Positions 25,892 through 34,688 of a stretch of 62,545 nucleotides of DNA are shown one piece after another. The translations under genes and the position numbers were made by a program. Each line of letters starts with the position of its first letter. The stretch's first letter is position 1. The notes under the pieces were generated by a model, which worked only from the letters and a program-made list of their open reading frames with translations, was not told the origin of the DNA and did no database searches. The stretch is from an uncultured Acidobacteriia bacterium. Lineage in GTDB: Bacteria > Acidobacteriota > Terriglobia > Bryobacterales > Bryobacteraceae. Location of the stretch: the NCBI GenBank assembly GCA_903923395.1, contig CAIXXM010000086.1, positions 1-62,545 of the forward strand, read 5' to 3'.

Positions 25892-25913
25892 AAGCAGAGT
25901 ATAGTGGTCGTTC

Positions 25914-26597
25914 ATGAAGTCCCGACTCATACCCTTCATTGCACTGGCTTTGACCACCACCCTGTCCGCCGCCGACTGGACCCCGATGTTCAACGGCAAA
26001 GACCTCTCCGGCTGGGAGATCATCGGCGACGGCTTCTGGCAATTCATGCCGGACGGCACCCTATTGGGCGAGCGCCGTCCCTCCAAAGACGAACCGGCCA
26101 AAGGCAAGGAATCCTTCACCCGTGCCGAATACCGCGCCTGGCGTGACAACCAAAGCTGGCTCTACACCAACCGCAATGACTACGGCGAATTCGACCTGCA
26201 TCTCGAATTCTGGACCCGCACCATGGGCAACAGCGGCGTTTCCCTCCGCGACCCCAGCCGCGCCAAGTACGGCGTCACCATCCCCGCCGACTTCACCAAG
26301 ACCCCTTCCAAACTCGGTTACGAGATCCAGATCAACAACCAGTACCCCGACCCTCACCCCACGGGCAGTATCTACGGCTTCGTCGATGCGAAGGTCGGTT
26401 CGCAGAAGGACAATGACTGGAATTCCATGGACATCGAGTCGCGCAATGACATCATCCGGGTCAAGCTGAACGGCGTCCTCGTTGCCGAACACCCCGGTGA
26501 TCCCAAGCGGCCCAAGACCGGACCGATCGGGCTGCAATTGCACGATCAGTTTTCCGTCATCCAGTTCCGCAACGTCAAGATCCGCGAGATCAAGTAA
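25914..26597 (+). CDS. Secreted DUF1080 (3-keto-disaccharide hydrolase-like) protein
   Basis: A 227-residue exported protein with signal peptide (IPFIALALTTTLSAADW). The DUF1080 fold follows: PMFNGKDLSGWEIIG near the start, EFDLHLEFW and SGVSLRDP in the middle, and a closing FSVIQFRNVKIREIK strand. Members are concanavalin-like proteins, some of which cleave 3-keto-glycosides. The substrate is unknown here. Its start lies 22 bp from the divergent rsmI. Confidence 0.87.
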   Translation: MKSRLIPFIALALTTTLSAADWTPMFNGKDLSGWEIIGDGFWQFMPDGTLLGERRPSKDEPAKGKESFTRAEYRAWRDNQSWLYTNRNDYGEFDLHLEFWTRTMGNSGVSLRDPSRAKYGVTIPADFTKTPSKLGYEIQINNQYPDPHPTGSIYGFVDAKVGSQKDNDWNSMDIESRNDIIRVKLNGVLVAEHPGDPKRPKTGPIGLQLHDQFSVIQFRNVKIREIK

Positions 26598-26602
26598 CAG
26601 CG

Positions 26603-27043
26603 TTACTCGGCTGCGGCGATGGGGATCACTTTCACGTTCGGCGTCACCGCCACTGAGCTAACTATCCCCACCGCCCCCGGCACCATTTGCACCAATTGCG
26701 CCACCGACTGCGCACTGGGCATGGTTTTCGGTTGGTTCAGCGCTTCCCCTTTGAAGGAGGCATGCAGGAATGTGGACGTATAGTCCGCCTCCGTCAAGCC
26801 GCAGAAGTGCTGCAGCGCCGCCTTGCGCTCCGGCTCACCCGCAGGACCAAGGTAAAGCTCCACGTTCCCGCCACCCGGCCACTTCATCATCTTTCCCAGA
26901 AGGATCTTCTTCAGCTGCGCCCGGCTGATCTCCGTCATTGGGTTCGATTTGTTGACGATCACCACAGGCTCGCCCGCCCAGGCGCAAGCCACCACAAGGA
27001 ACAGCCCAAGGCATCTGGATAGAACAGTTTGCAGTTTTCTCAT
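26603..27043 (-). CDS. Secreted phosphate-binding-protein-like domain
   Basis: A 146-residue protein with a signal peptide (LGLFLVVACAWAGEPVV). The mature part resembles one lobe of PstS-type proteins (ISRAQLKKILLGKMMKWPGG, and a MVPGAVGIVSS stretch). It is about half the size of a true PstS. It follows the porin gene by 21 bp, so the two may work together at the outer membrane or periplasm. The ligand is unknown. Confidence 0.75.
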   Translation of the reverse strand: MRKLQTVLSRCLGLFLVVACAWAGEPVVIVNKSNPMTEISRAQLKKILLGKMMKWPGGGNVELYLGPAGEPERKAALQHFCGLTEADYTSTFLHASFKGEALNQPKTMPSAQSVAQLVQMVPGAVGIVSSVAVTPNVKVIPIAAAE

Positions 27044-27064
27044 GACGTCGCTCCCTGGCTTTGG

Positions 27065-28318
27065 TTAGAATGCGAACGAGATTTGCCCCGTCAGGCCATT
27101 TGCCACACCGTAGCCTGTGCGGTAAGTGCGGTCATACTGCACTTTCAACGCGGCGAACTCGCCGACTTCAAAGCGCATGCCCGCCAGGGGTCCGCTTCGC
27201 CGGCCAATACTGCCGAAGATCGGGTCCTGCCGGTTCACATTGAGGTACTCGTAACGAACGAACGGCCGCACACCGTGCAGACGTTCGGAGAACTCAGAAT
27301 AGAAACCGGTGTTATGGATCGTCCTGCCGGTATTGAGCAGATTGTTGCTCACCACCACGGCTTCGTTCAGGAACTCCACGCCGGAGCGGTCATAGGCAAT
27401 GTACGCAGAAGAGACCGTCTGGCCCATCTTCGCGAAACCCGTGGGATAGAGCCGGTCCTTCAATACCGAGCCCCCGATCTCCACACCTTCCAGCCATTCC
27501 GGCCGCGCAAACAGCGCCACATTCACAGATTTCCGGTTGTTTTCATCAAAAACGTTCTGTACATACTCCGCCGTCGGACTGTTGGAAGTCCGCCCATTTC
27601 CAATTTCGACCACCCAGTTCAAGCCCAGCTTGCCCGAGGGCAGTTTGCCATAGGCCGAAACGCCAACGTTGTGGATCGGCAGAATGCCGCCACCATCCTC
27701 GAACTCAAACATGAAGGGCCGCGCCACACTCGTCTGGAAAAAGGACCCGTGGTGGAAGGCGGTGTTGTAATAGCCGATCTTCTGGTGATAGCGGCCAAAT
27801 GCAACGTTGAGGTACTCATTCTGCCGGTAAGTCGCCAGCAGTCTTTCAATCTCAAACCCAAAGGAATTCGTCTGTTTGTCTCCCGCGATCACGCTTTCCG
27901 CCAGCACACTCCAGTGCTCAGAGATCTTTGAGGACATGAACAGATCAAACTGCCCGAGGGTGAAACTGTTCGTTGTCCCCTTTTGGTCCGTGGCCCGGTA
28001 CGAGAAATCTGCAAAGCCGCGGATGTCCATGCGCGGACCGGCAGACATCGCCCCGTCATGCCCGCTATGGCCAGCCATCGCAGGCATCGGTTCCGCAACC
28101 GGAGCGGGCGCGGCCACTTCCGGCGCAGCAACCGGTTCAGCAGGTTTTGCAGGCGCTGGGCCCGCCAGTTTCTGTTCCAGTGCCTGGATGCGCGCTTCAC
28201 TCTCCGCCAGGCGCTGCAGCAACTGTTCAATCGTCGGCTTGTCTCCCTGCGCAAAGAGAGATGGTGCCCCCGTAACAATCAGAAAAATCGGTATAGTTCT
28301 TTTCGGTAGTCGTGTCAC
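27065..28318 (-). CDS. Outer-membrane porin-like beta-barrel
   Basis: A 417-residue exported protein. After the signal peptide comes a coiled coil (IEQLLQRLAESEARIQALEQ), then a Pro/Ala linker and a small His-rich stretch (AGHSGHDG). A beta-barrel made of alternating aromatic strands follows and ends in the typical C-terminal phenylalanine (ISFAF). The coiled coil plus barrel layout resembles trimeric porins of the OprP/DcaP kind. The start is GTG. It is transcribed away from feoAB. Confidence 0.78.
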   Translation of the reverse strand: MTRLPKRTIPIFLIVTGAPSLFAQGDKPTIEQLLQRLAESEARIQALEQKLAGPAPAKPAEPVAAPEVAAPAPVAEPMPAMAGHSGHDGAMSAGPRMDIRGFADFSYRATDQKGTTNSFTLGQFDLFMSSKISEHWSVLAESVIAGDKQTNSFGFEIERLLATYRQNEYLNVAFGRYHQKIGYYNTAFHHGSFFQTSVARPFMFEFEDGGGILPIHNVGVSAYGKLPSGKLGLNWVVEIGNGRTSNSPTAEYVQNVFDENNRKSVNVALFARPEWLEGVEIGGSVLKDRLYPTGFAKMGQTVSSAYIAYDRSGVEFLNEAVVVSNNLLNTGRTIHNTGFYSEFSERLHGVRPFVRYEYLNVNRQDPIFGSIGRRSGPLAGMRFEVGEFAALKVQYDRTYRTGYGVANGLTGQISFAF

Positions 28319-28388
28319 GACAGTCTTATCGGAAGAATACCTATGGGACTTTAGCCCTGCAGCGGAGAAACTTTCGGCGCGCTATCTC

Positions 28389-28455
28389 GGACCAATTTGG
28401 TCCTAGCTCTTGCTACAATGAATTTCATACACTGATATTTGCAACCGAGTTGCAA
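28389..28455. promoter_or_regulatory. Two palindromes between the porin and feoAB
   Basis: GGACCAA-T-TTGGTCC at 28389-28403 is a perfect 15-bp palindrome. TTGCAA-CCGAG-TTGCAA at 28439-28455 has perfect 6-bp arms and ends 20 bp before the feoA start. Position suggests operators for an iron- or metal-dependent regulator. Neither matches a Fur or DtxR consensus I could be sure of. Confidence 0.5.
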
Positions 28456-28475
28456 GTTTACGGTTTGTAATTCTG

Positions 28476-28739
28476 ATGACGCAGCATCCTTCCAATACCG
28501 GCTCCGCGCTCCGGCCCCTCTCTGCTCTGCAGACTGGCGAGAGAGCCGTGATTTCCTGCCTGGATGCCCCCGCGGAAACCTCAGACTGGCTGATGGAAGC
28601 GGGCTTCCTGCCCTGCGCGCCAATTGAATTCCTCTACGCCGCTCCCGGCGGTTCCCCGCGGATTTATATCGTGGACGGCACGGAAATCGCAATCCGCAAG
28701 GAACTGGCCGACACCATTCGCATCGGGTGCCTCCGGTGA
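28476..28739 (+). CDS. feoA: Ferrous iron transport protein A
   Basis: An 87-residue SH3-like protein that accompanies FeoB. The typical pattern is visible: LQTGERAVISCL, then LMEAGFLPCAPIEFL, and IAIRKELADTIRI at the end. The N-terminal 15 residues are an extension compared with short FeoA. Its stop overlaps the feoB start, consistent with the classic feoAB operon. Confidence 0.9.
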   Translation: MTQHPSNTGSALRPLSALQTGERAVISCLDAPAETSDWLMEAGFLPCAPIEFLYAAPGGSPRIYIVDGTEIAIRKELADTIRIGCLR

Positions 28740-30586
28740 CCGCCATTGCCACTTCAGTTTCCAGCCGGACTGTCCCGCGCCTGGTGGCCATGGCCGGCCC
28801 GCCGAACTGTGGTAAATCCACGCTTTTCAACCGGTTGACAGGGCTCCGCACCAAAATCGGCAACTACCCCGGCGTCACCGTGGAACAGAAGCGGGGCTGG
28901 CTCAAACTGAATTCCACAGCATTGATTGAACTGGTCGACCTGCCCGGCATCACCAGCATGAATGCCCGCATGGAAGATGAGAAGGTCACCGTCGATGTGC
29001 TGCATGGCCGCATGAATGGCATGCGCCGGCCCGACTCCGTGCTGCTGGTTCTCGACGCCACCGCCCTCGACAAACACCTCGCCCTGGCGGCACCCATCAT
29101 CTCCCTCGGCATGCCCGTCATTGTGGCCCTGAATTTTGCCGATGAACTGCATGACCGCGGCGGCACGGTGGAGCCAGAAGCCCTCCAGGCGCGCCTCGGG
29201 GTTCCCGTCACACTCATCAGCGCCCGCACCGGAGAAGGCGTTTCACAACTGCAGGGCCTGCTGGAAGCGACTCCCGAAGCACCACCCCAGCGCGTGGTGG
29301 AACTGCCCGTCCTGAACAACATCACAAACTGCCGCCGCTGGGCTGCAGAAACGGCCGAGACCGCCAGTTTCCGCCGTCCCTCTCCTCCTGCGTGGACCAG
29401 GAAGCTCGACTCAATCGTCCTCCACCGCATCTGGGGACCCCTCATCCTGCTCGCCGTGATCCTGGCCGTATTCCAGTTGATCCCTGCCATTTCCCAACCC
29501 GCGCAGCAATGGATCAATGATGGCGTTACCGCTGCGGCTGGTGCGCTCTCCCGCCTGCTGCCGGAATCCCCCGCCAGAGCGCTGCTGCTCGAAGGGATCC
29601 TCTCGGGCGTCGGTGCCGTACTGGCGTTCCTGCCGCAGATCCTCGTCCTGTTCCTCTTCCTTGGACTTTTGGAAGATTCCGGCTACATGCCCCGGGCGGC
29701 CGTCATTGCGGACCGCACCATGGCCCGCTTTGGACTGCAGGGCCGGTCGTTTATCCCGCTGCTTTCCGGCTACGGGTGCGCCATTCCAGCCATCATGGCC
29801 ACACGCAGCATCGCCGGCAAACGTGACCGCCTCGCCACGATTCTTGCGATCCCGTTCATGACGTGCTCGGCGCGCCTGCCGGTCTACACACTCATCATTT
29901 CCGCGTTCGTGCCAGCCCGCGCAGGGTTTCAAACCATGGCGATGATTGGGCTCTATCTGCTCGGCATGGCGGGGGCGATGGGAACGGCGCTGCTGTTCCG
30001 GGCCACGGCCAAAAAGGAACTCTCCCACTTCATCATGGAGATGCCGCCGTACCGCTGGCCTTCGCCGCGCTTCCTCGCGCTGCAAATGCTCGATCGCGCG
30101 CGCGTGTTCCTGAAGAAGGCGGGCACAATTATCCTTTCGGCCTGTGTGATTCTTTGGTTGCTTGCCAAGCTGCCGATGCACAACGGCCAGTTTTCGCCCA
30201 TCGAGCACAGCTTTGCGGGTATGGCGGGGAAGGCGATGGCCCCGCTACTCGCTCCGCTGGGCCTCAACTGGCAGGTGGGCGTCGGCCTGCTTACCTCACT
30301 GATTGCGCGCGAATCTATCGTTTCCACGCTGGGCACTCTTTACGGTATGGAGGGTGCAGCGCCCGGGCAACTGCAAAACGCACTTCACCACGACATCACC
30401 ACGGGAGGCGCGGTCGCTCTGGTCATTTTCTTCGCCTTCGCCTTGCAGTGCTTCAGCACCATGACCGTGACGCGCAAAGAGACCGGCTCATGGAAATACC
30501 CCATCGCACAGTTCTTCTATATGGGAACTCTCGCCTACTTCGCCGCCTGGGGCGCCAAAGCCATCACCGACGCCGCCCACCTCTAA
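28736..30586 (+). CDS. feoB: Ferrous iron transport protein B
   Basis: Inner-membrane ferrous iron importer of about 616 residues. The N-terminal G domain has GPPNCGKSTLFNRLTG (G1), the NYPGVTVE switch region and DLPGI (G3). The membrane part carries the two FeoB Gate blocks: GYGCAIPAIMATRSI with FMTCSARLPVY, and LIARESIVSTLGTLYG. I start at the GTG overlapping the feoA stop (GTGA). A GTG nine bases earlier is possible. Length is slightly short compared with E. coli FeoB. Confidence 0.93.
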   Translation: MTAIATSVSSRTVPRLVAMAGPPNCGKSTLFNRLTGLRTKIGNYPGVTVEQKRGWLKLNSTALIELVDLPGITSMNARMEDEKVTVDVLHGRMNGMRRPDSVLLVLDATALDKHLALAAPIISLGMPVIVALNFADELHDRGGTVEPEALQARLGVPVTLISARTGEGVSQLQGLLEATPEAPPQRVVELPVLNNITNCRRWAAETAETASFRRPSPPAWTRKLDSIVLHRIWGPLILLAVILAVFQLIPAISQPAQQWINDGVTAAAGALSRLLPESPARALLLEGILSGVGAVLAFLPQILVLFLFLGLLEDSGYMPRAAVIADRTMARFGLQGRSFIPLLSGYGCAIPAIMATRSIAGKRDRLATILAIPFMTCSARLPVYTLIISAFVPARAGFQTMAMIGLYLLGMAGAMGTALLFRATAKKELSHFIMEMPPYRWPSPRFLALQMLDRARVFLKKAGTIILSACVILWLLAKLPMHNGQFSPIEHSFAGMAGKAMAPLLAPLGLNWQVGVGLLTSLIARESIVSTLGTLYGMEGAAPGQLQNALHHDITTGGAVALVIFFAFALQCFSTMTVTRKETGSWKYPIAQFFYMGTLAYFAAWGAKAITDAAHL

Positions 30587-31740
<1,154 letters not shown>

Positions 31741-31843
31741 CTAAGACAAGCCCCTGCCAACGGGGTATCCCAATCCTGCCGATTCCTGGCCTGATCCTCT
31801 TGCCTCACAACTTCTGCTCCCCAATACCGGCTATCCTGCAAGC

Positions 31844-32818
31844 ATGCAGCGCACGGAACTGGCCTCCAGAATTGCCTTTTACACCGGACAGTCAACCAAT
31901 CTGACAACCGCCATTCCCGGACTCACTCTGCACCGCCGCACCGCCCCCACCGCGCCCTGCTCCATGACCTACGAACCCGGCATCACCGTCATGGCGCAGG
32001 GCCGCAAGCGTGTCGACCTCGGCCAGCGCACCTTCCTCTATGGCAATTCGAACTACCTGTTGACGGCCATTGATCTCCCCATCGTCAGCCAAATCCTGGA
32101 AGCCAGCGAAGAATCCCCCTGCCTGGCGATGTCCCTCAAGCTCGATATGGCAGTGATCCGGGAAATCCTCACGCGCGAGGAATTACTCGCCCCACCGCAT
32201 GCCGCCGGCACCCCGGCAATGGCGACCGGAGCCCTCACCCCGGAACTGCTCAGCGCCTGCTGCCGCCTGCTGGATCTGCTGCAAACGCCCGAAGATATCC
32301 CGTTCCTCGGCAGTCTGATCCAGCGCGAGATCATCTACCGGATCCTCCGCGGACCCGAAGGAGCACGACTCCGCGCCATCGCCACTCTGGGAGACCAGAG
32401 CCACCGCACCGCCAGGGCAATCCAGTGGCTGAAGGCCAACTACACCAAACCCTTGCGCGTGGAGGATCTGGCCGGTCTTGCCGGCATGGGTGTCTCGACC
32501 CTGCACCACCATTTCCGCCAACTCACGGCGATGAGCCCACTGCAGTACCAGAAGCAATTGCGTTTACAGGCCGCGCGCGGCAGAATGCTGCAAGAGGGAC
32601 TCGACGCCGCAACGGCGGCCTTCGAGGTTGGCTACGAAAGTCCCAGCCAGTTCAACCGGGAATACAGCCGGTACTTCGGACAGCCACCCAAGCGGGATGT
32701 ACGCACCCTGCTGTCACCCGGCGCACCGGTTGTGGAAGCGTTCCATCAGGCTGGTGCCTGGGCTTCAGAACCGGGCAACGGAATTTCCATTCCCAACTCC
32801 CGCATTGTCTCGAAGTGA
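31844..32818 (+). CDS. AraC family regulator
   Basis: A 324-residue regulator with an N-terminal AraC_N effector domain (residues about 20-160, including PGITVMAQGRKRVDLGQRTF). The C-terminal double helix-turn-helix follows (LRVEDLAGLAGMGVSTLHHH, then AAFEVGYESPSQFNREYSRY). The organisation matches YqhC-like regulators, which respond to aldehydes and activate neighbouring reductases. Divergent orientation to the aldo/keto reductase supports that role by analogy. Confidence 0.88.
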   Translation: MQRTELASRIAFYTGQSTNLTTAIPGLTLHRRTAPTAPCSMTYEPGITVMAQGRKRVDLGQRTFLYGNSNYLLTAIDLPIVSQILEASEESPCLAMSLKLDMAVIREILTREELLAPPHAAGTPAMATGALTPELLSACCRLLDLLQTPEDIPFLGSLIQREIIYRILRGPEGARLRAIATLGDQSHRTARAIQWLKANYTKPLRVEDLAGLAGMGVSTLHHHFRQLTAMSPLQYQKQLRLQAARGRMLQEGLDAATAAFEVGYESPSQFNREYSRYFGQPPKRDVRTLLSPGAPVVEAFHQAGAWASEPGNGISIPNSRIVSK

Positions 32819-32890
32819 AACTGGAGCGCCTGCTGAAAATTCTCCCGGTTTTGCGTCATTTTAGACCTGCCTCTCTAAGCCCATAAATAC

Positions 32891-33079
32891 CTAACCCGCC
32901 ACCGTGGCCACGCAGCCGATCGAGAGCAACAACCCCTTCGGCAACGGCACCTGCATCGTCATCCGCGCCGGCGCATTCACCAGCACCGTGGTGTTCATCA
33001 CATGCTCGAACCCGCTGCCACCCGCGCGCAACACGCCCGTCTTGATCCCCGGAACTTCGATGACCTTCTTCTCAGCCAT
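32891..33079 (-). pseudogene. 62-residue RidA-like relic with internal deletion
   Basis: The frame starts MAEKKVIEVPG, like many RidA proteins. It then skips to a tail that resembles the RidA C-terminus (FEHVMNTTVLVNAPARMT, then LPKGLLLSIGCVA). The middle of about 60 residues, including the conserved GPYSPA region, is missing. No convincing ribosome site precedes it. It could be a decayed paralogue of the intact ridA 1 kb away, or a real small protein. Confidence 0.45.
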
Positions 33080-33160
33080 TTGCTGATCATAATCCGCCGT
33101 GGCCCTGCACCCAAAGCCCTCCCCTGCCCATCCAAATCATTGCCCCGCCTGCATACACCA

Positions 33161-33172
33161 CACCCCGGGGTG
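33161..33172. promoter_or_regulatory. Self-complementary 12-mer upstream of trxB
   Basis: CACCCCGGGGTG is a perfect palindrome whose last base is 17 bp before the trxB start. It may be an operator, but it could be chance in GC-rich DNA. Confidence 0.25.
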
Positions 33173-33188
33173 ATAGGCTGAAAATTCC

Positions 33189-34112
33189 ATGCATAACGTA
33201 GTAATCATTGGCTCCGGCTGCGCCGGCAACACCGCTGCGATCTACACCGCCCGCGCCGGACTGAAGCCCCTCGTCATCCAGGGCCGCGAAGCCGGTGGCC
33301 AGCTCTCGCTCACCACAGAAGTAGAAAACTTCCCCGGCTTCCCCGAAGGCATCAACGGCCCCGACCTCGTCGAGAACATGAAGAAGCAGGCCGAAAAGTT
33401 CGGTGCCGAATACATGCATGGCGCCGTCATTGAGGCCGATCTCTCCCAGCGCCCCTTCCGGCTCAACATCGAAGGCGACTGGATCGAAACCCGCACCCTC
33501 ATCATCGCCTCCGGTGCCAAGGCCCGCTGGCTGGACCTACCCTCCGAACAGAAGCTCATCGGCCACGGCGTGAGCTCCTGCGCCACCTGCGACGGCTTCT
33601 TCTACCGCGAAAAGGAAATTATGGTCATCGGCGGCGGTGACTCCGCCATGGAAGAGGCCAACTTCCTCACCCGTTTCGGCCGACGCGTCGCCCTGGTGCA
33701 CCGCCGGGACAGCTTCCGCGCCTCCAAGATCATGCTGGAACGCGCCAAGGCCAACCCGAAGATCGAATTCATCATGAACACCGCCGTTACGGAAGTGCAT
33801 GACGTGGAACAGAACATCGTCACCGGCGTCACACTGAAGAATCTGGTCACCGGCGAAACCTGGCGCAGGGAGGTCGACGGCCTCTTCGTTGCCATCGGCC
33901 ACATTCCCAACACGCAGGTCTTCGAAGGCCAGCTCGATCTCGATCCCGACGGCTACATCGTCTCCCACGGCGGCGCGCGCACCAACATCACCGGCGTTTT
34001 CCATGCGGGCGACGTGCAGGACCGCGTTTACCGCCAGGCCATCACCGCCTCAGGCGCCGGCTGCATGGCAGCTATTGAAGTCGAACGTTTTCTGGAAGCA
34101 GAGGGTCACTAA
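33189..34112 (+). CDS. trxB: Thioredoxin reductase
   Basis: A 307-residue flavoenzyme that reduces thioredoxin with NADPH. The FAD motif [20 protein letters not shown] opens the protein. The redox pair is C131 and C134 in CATCDG. The NADPH motif is [13 protein letters not shown], and [15 protein letters not shown] closes the FAD site. It is followed after 4 bp by ridA, so the two are probably co-transcribed. Confidence 0.94.
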   Translation: MHNVVIIGSGCAGNTAAIYTARAGLKPLVIQGREAGGQLSLTTEVENFPGFPEGINGPDLVENMKKQAEKFGAEYMHGAVIEADLSQRPFRLNIEGDWIETRTLIIASGAKARWLDLPSEQKLIGHGVSSCATCDGFFYREKEIMVIGGGDSAMEEANFLTRFGRRVALVHRRDSFRASKIMLERAKANPKIEFIMNTAVTEVHDVEQNIVTGVTLKNLVTGETWRREVDGLFVAIGHIPNTQVFEGQLDLDPDGYIVSHGGARTNITGVFHAGDVQDRVYRQAITASGAGCMAAIEVERFLEAEGH

Positions 34113-34116
34113 ACTC

Positions 34117-34494
34117 ATGATTGAACGTCTCAGCCCCCCGGGCGTACCTATACCCCGCGGACCATACTCCCCCGCCGTCAAGGCAGGCGGCTTCCTGTTC
34201 GTGGCAGGCCAAGTGCCTCTCAACCCCGCCACCAACGTCATGGTCTCCGGCACCATTGAGGAAGAAACACGCCAGGTCCTCGATAACATGAAGGCGATCC
34301 TCGAAGGTTGTGGCGCTTCCCTGGCAGACGTGGTCAAGGTCGGCGTCTATCTCAAGGACGGCAAAGACTTCGCGGCCATGAACGCCGTCTACGCTGAGTA
34401 TTTCGGAGACGCCAAGCCCGTCCGCACCACCATCGAATGCGGCTTTATGGCGGATATCAAAGTCGAAATCGACTGCATCGCCTACAAGCCGTAA
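34117..34494 (+). CDS. ridA: RidA family enamine/imine deaminase
   Basis: A 125-residue Rid protein that hydrolyses reactive enamines such as 2-aminoacrylate. It shows [20 protein letters not shown], then [15 protein letters not shown] and [20 protein letters not shown]. The usual active-site Arg and Glu at the end are not both obvious: VRTTIE carries the Arg and VEIDCI the acidic residue. It follows trxB. RidA-like remnants flank the pair on both sides. Confidence 0.9.
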   Translation: MIERLSPPGVPIPRGPYSPAVKAGGFLFVAGQVPLNPATNVMVSGTIEEETRQVLDNMKAILEGCGASLADVVKVGVYLKDGKDFAAMNAVYAEYFGDAKPVRTTIECGFMADIKVEIDCIAYKP

Positions 34495-34504
34495 CTTACT
34501 CACC

Positions 34505-34558
34505 CGACTTACTCCTCCCGGCGGCCCCGTTCCCATGGGGCCTTACTCTCCCGCCGTA
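34505..34558 (+). pseudogene. N-terminal RidA fragment
   Basis: Just after ridA, one plus-strand frame reads RLTPPGGPVPMGPYSPAV, closely matching the start of the intact RidA ([18 protein letters not shown]). Similarity stops exactly where the dispersed repeat at 34556 begins. The DNA is more diverged than the protein, suggesting an old paralogue rather than a recent duplication. Confidence 0.6.
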
Positions 34559-34583
34559 GCGCACAGGCCGGCGTTCGCGGCAC
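34556..34583. repeat. Dispersed 28-bp repeat, copy 2
   Basis: Matches 10540-10567 at 26 of 28 bases. It interrupts the RidA fragment, which suggests an insertion or a recombination junction. Confidence 0.6.
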
Positions 34584-34633
34584 GACTGCATCGCCTGCAC
34601 CGTTTAATTCCCCTCACTTTCCCGTTTAAGCCC

Positions 34634-34663
34634 TTACAACTGACCCCGGCACTGATATATAAT
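34634..34663 (+). promoter_or_regulatory. Sigma-70 promoter for the TonB-dependent receptor
   Basis: TTACAA (34634-34639) and a perfect TATAAT (34658-34663) are separated by 18 bp. The predicted start of transcription is near 34670, about 20 bases before the ATG. Confidence 0.6.
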
Positions 34664-34688
34664 CCAGCAAGCCGAGGGTCAGTCAAAA

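Noticed and set aside
34584-34688. Plus-strand frame starting at 34535 as a gene of about 87 residues
   Set aside because: It begins inside the RidA fragment, crosses the dispersed repeat and promoter, and runs into the receptor gene in another frame.
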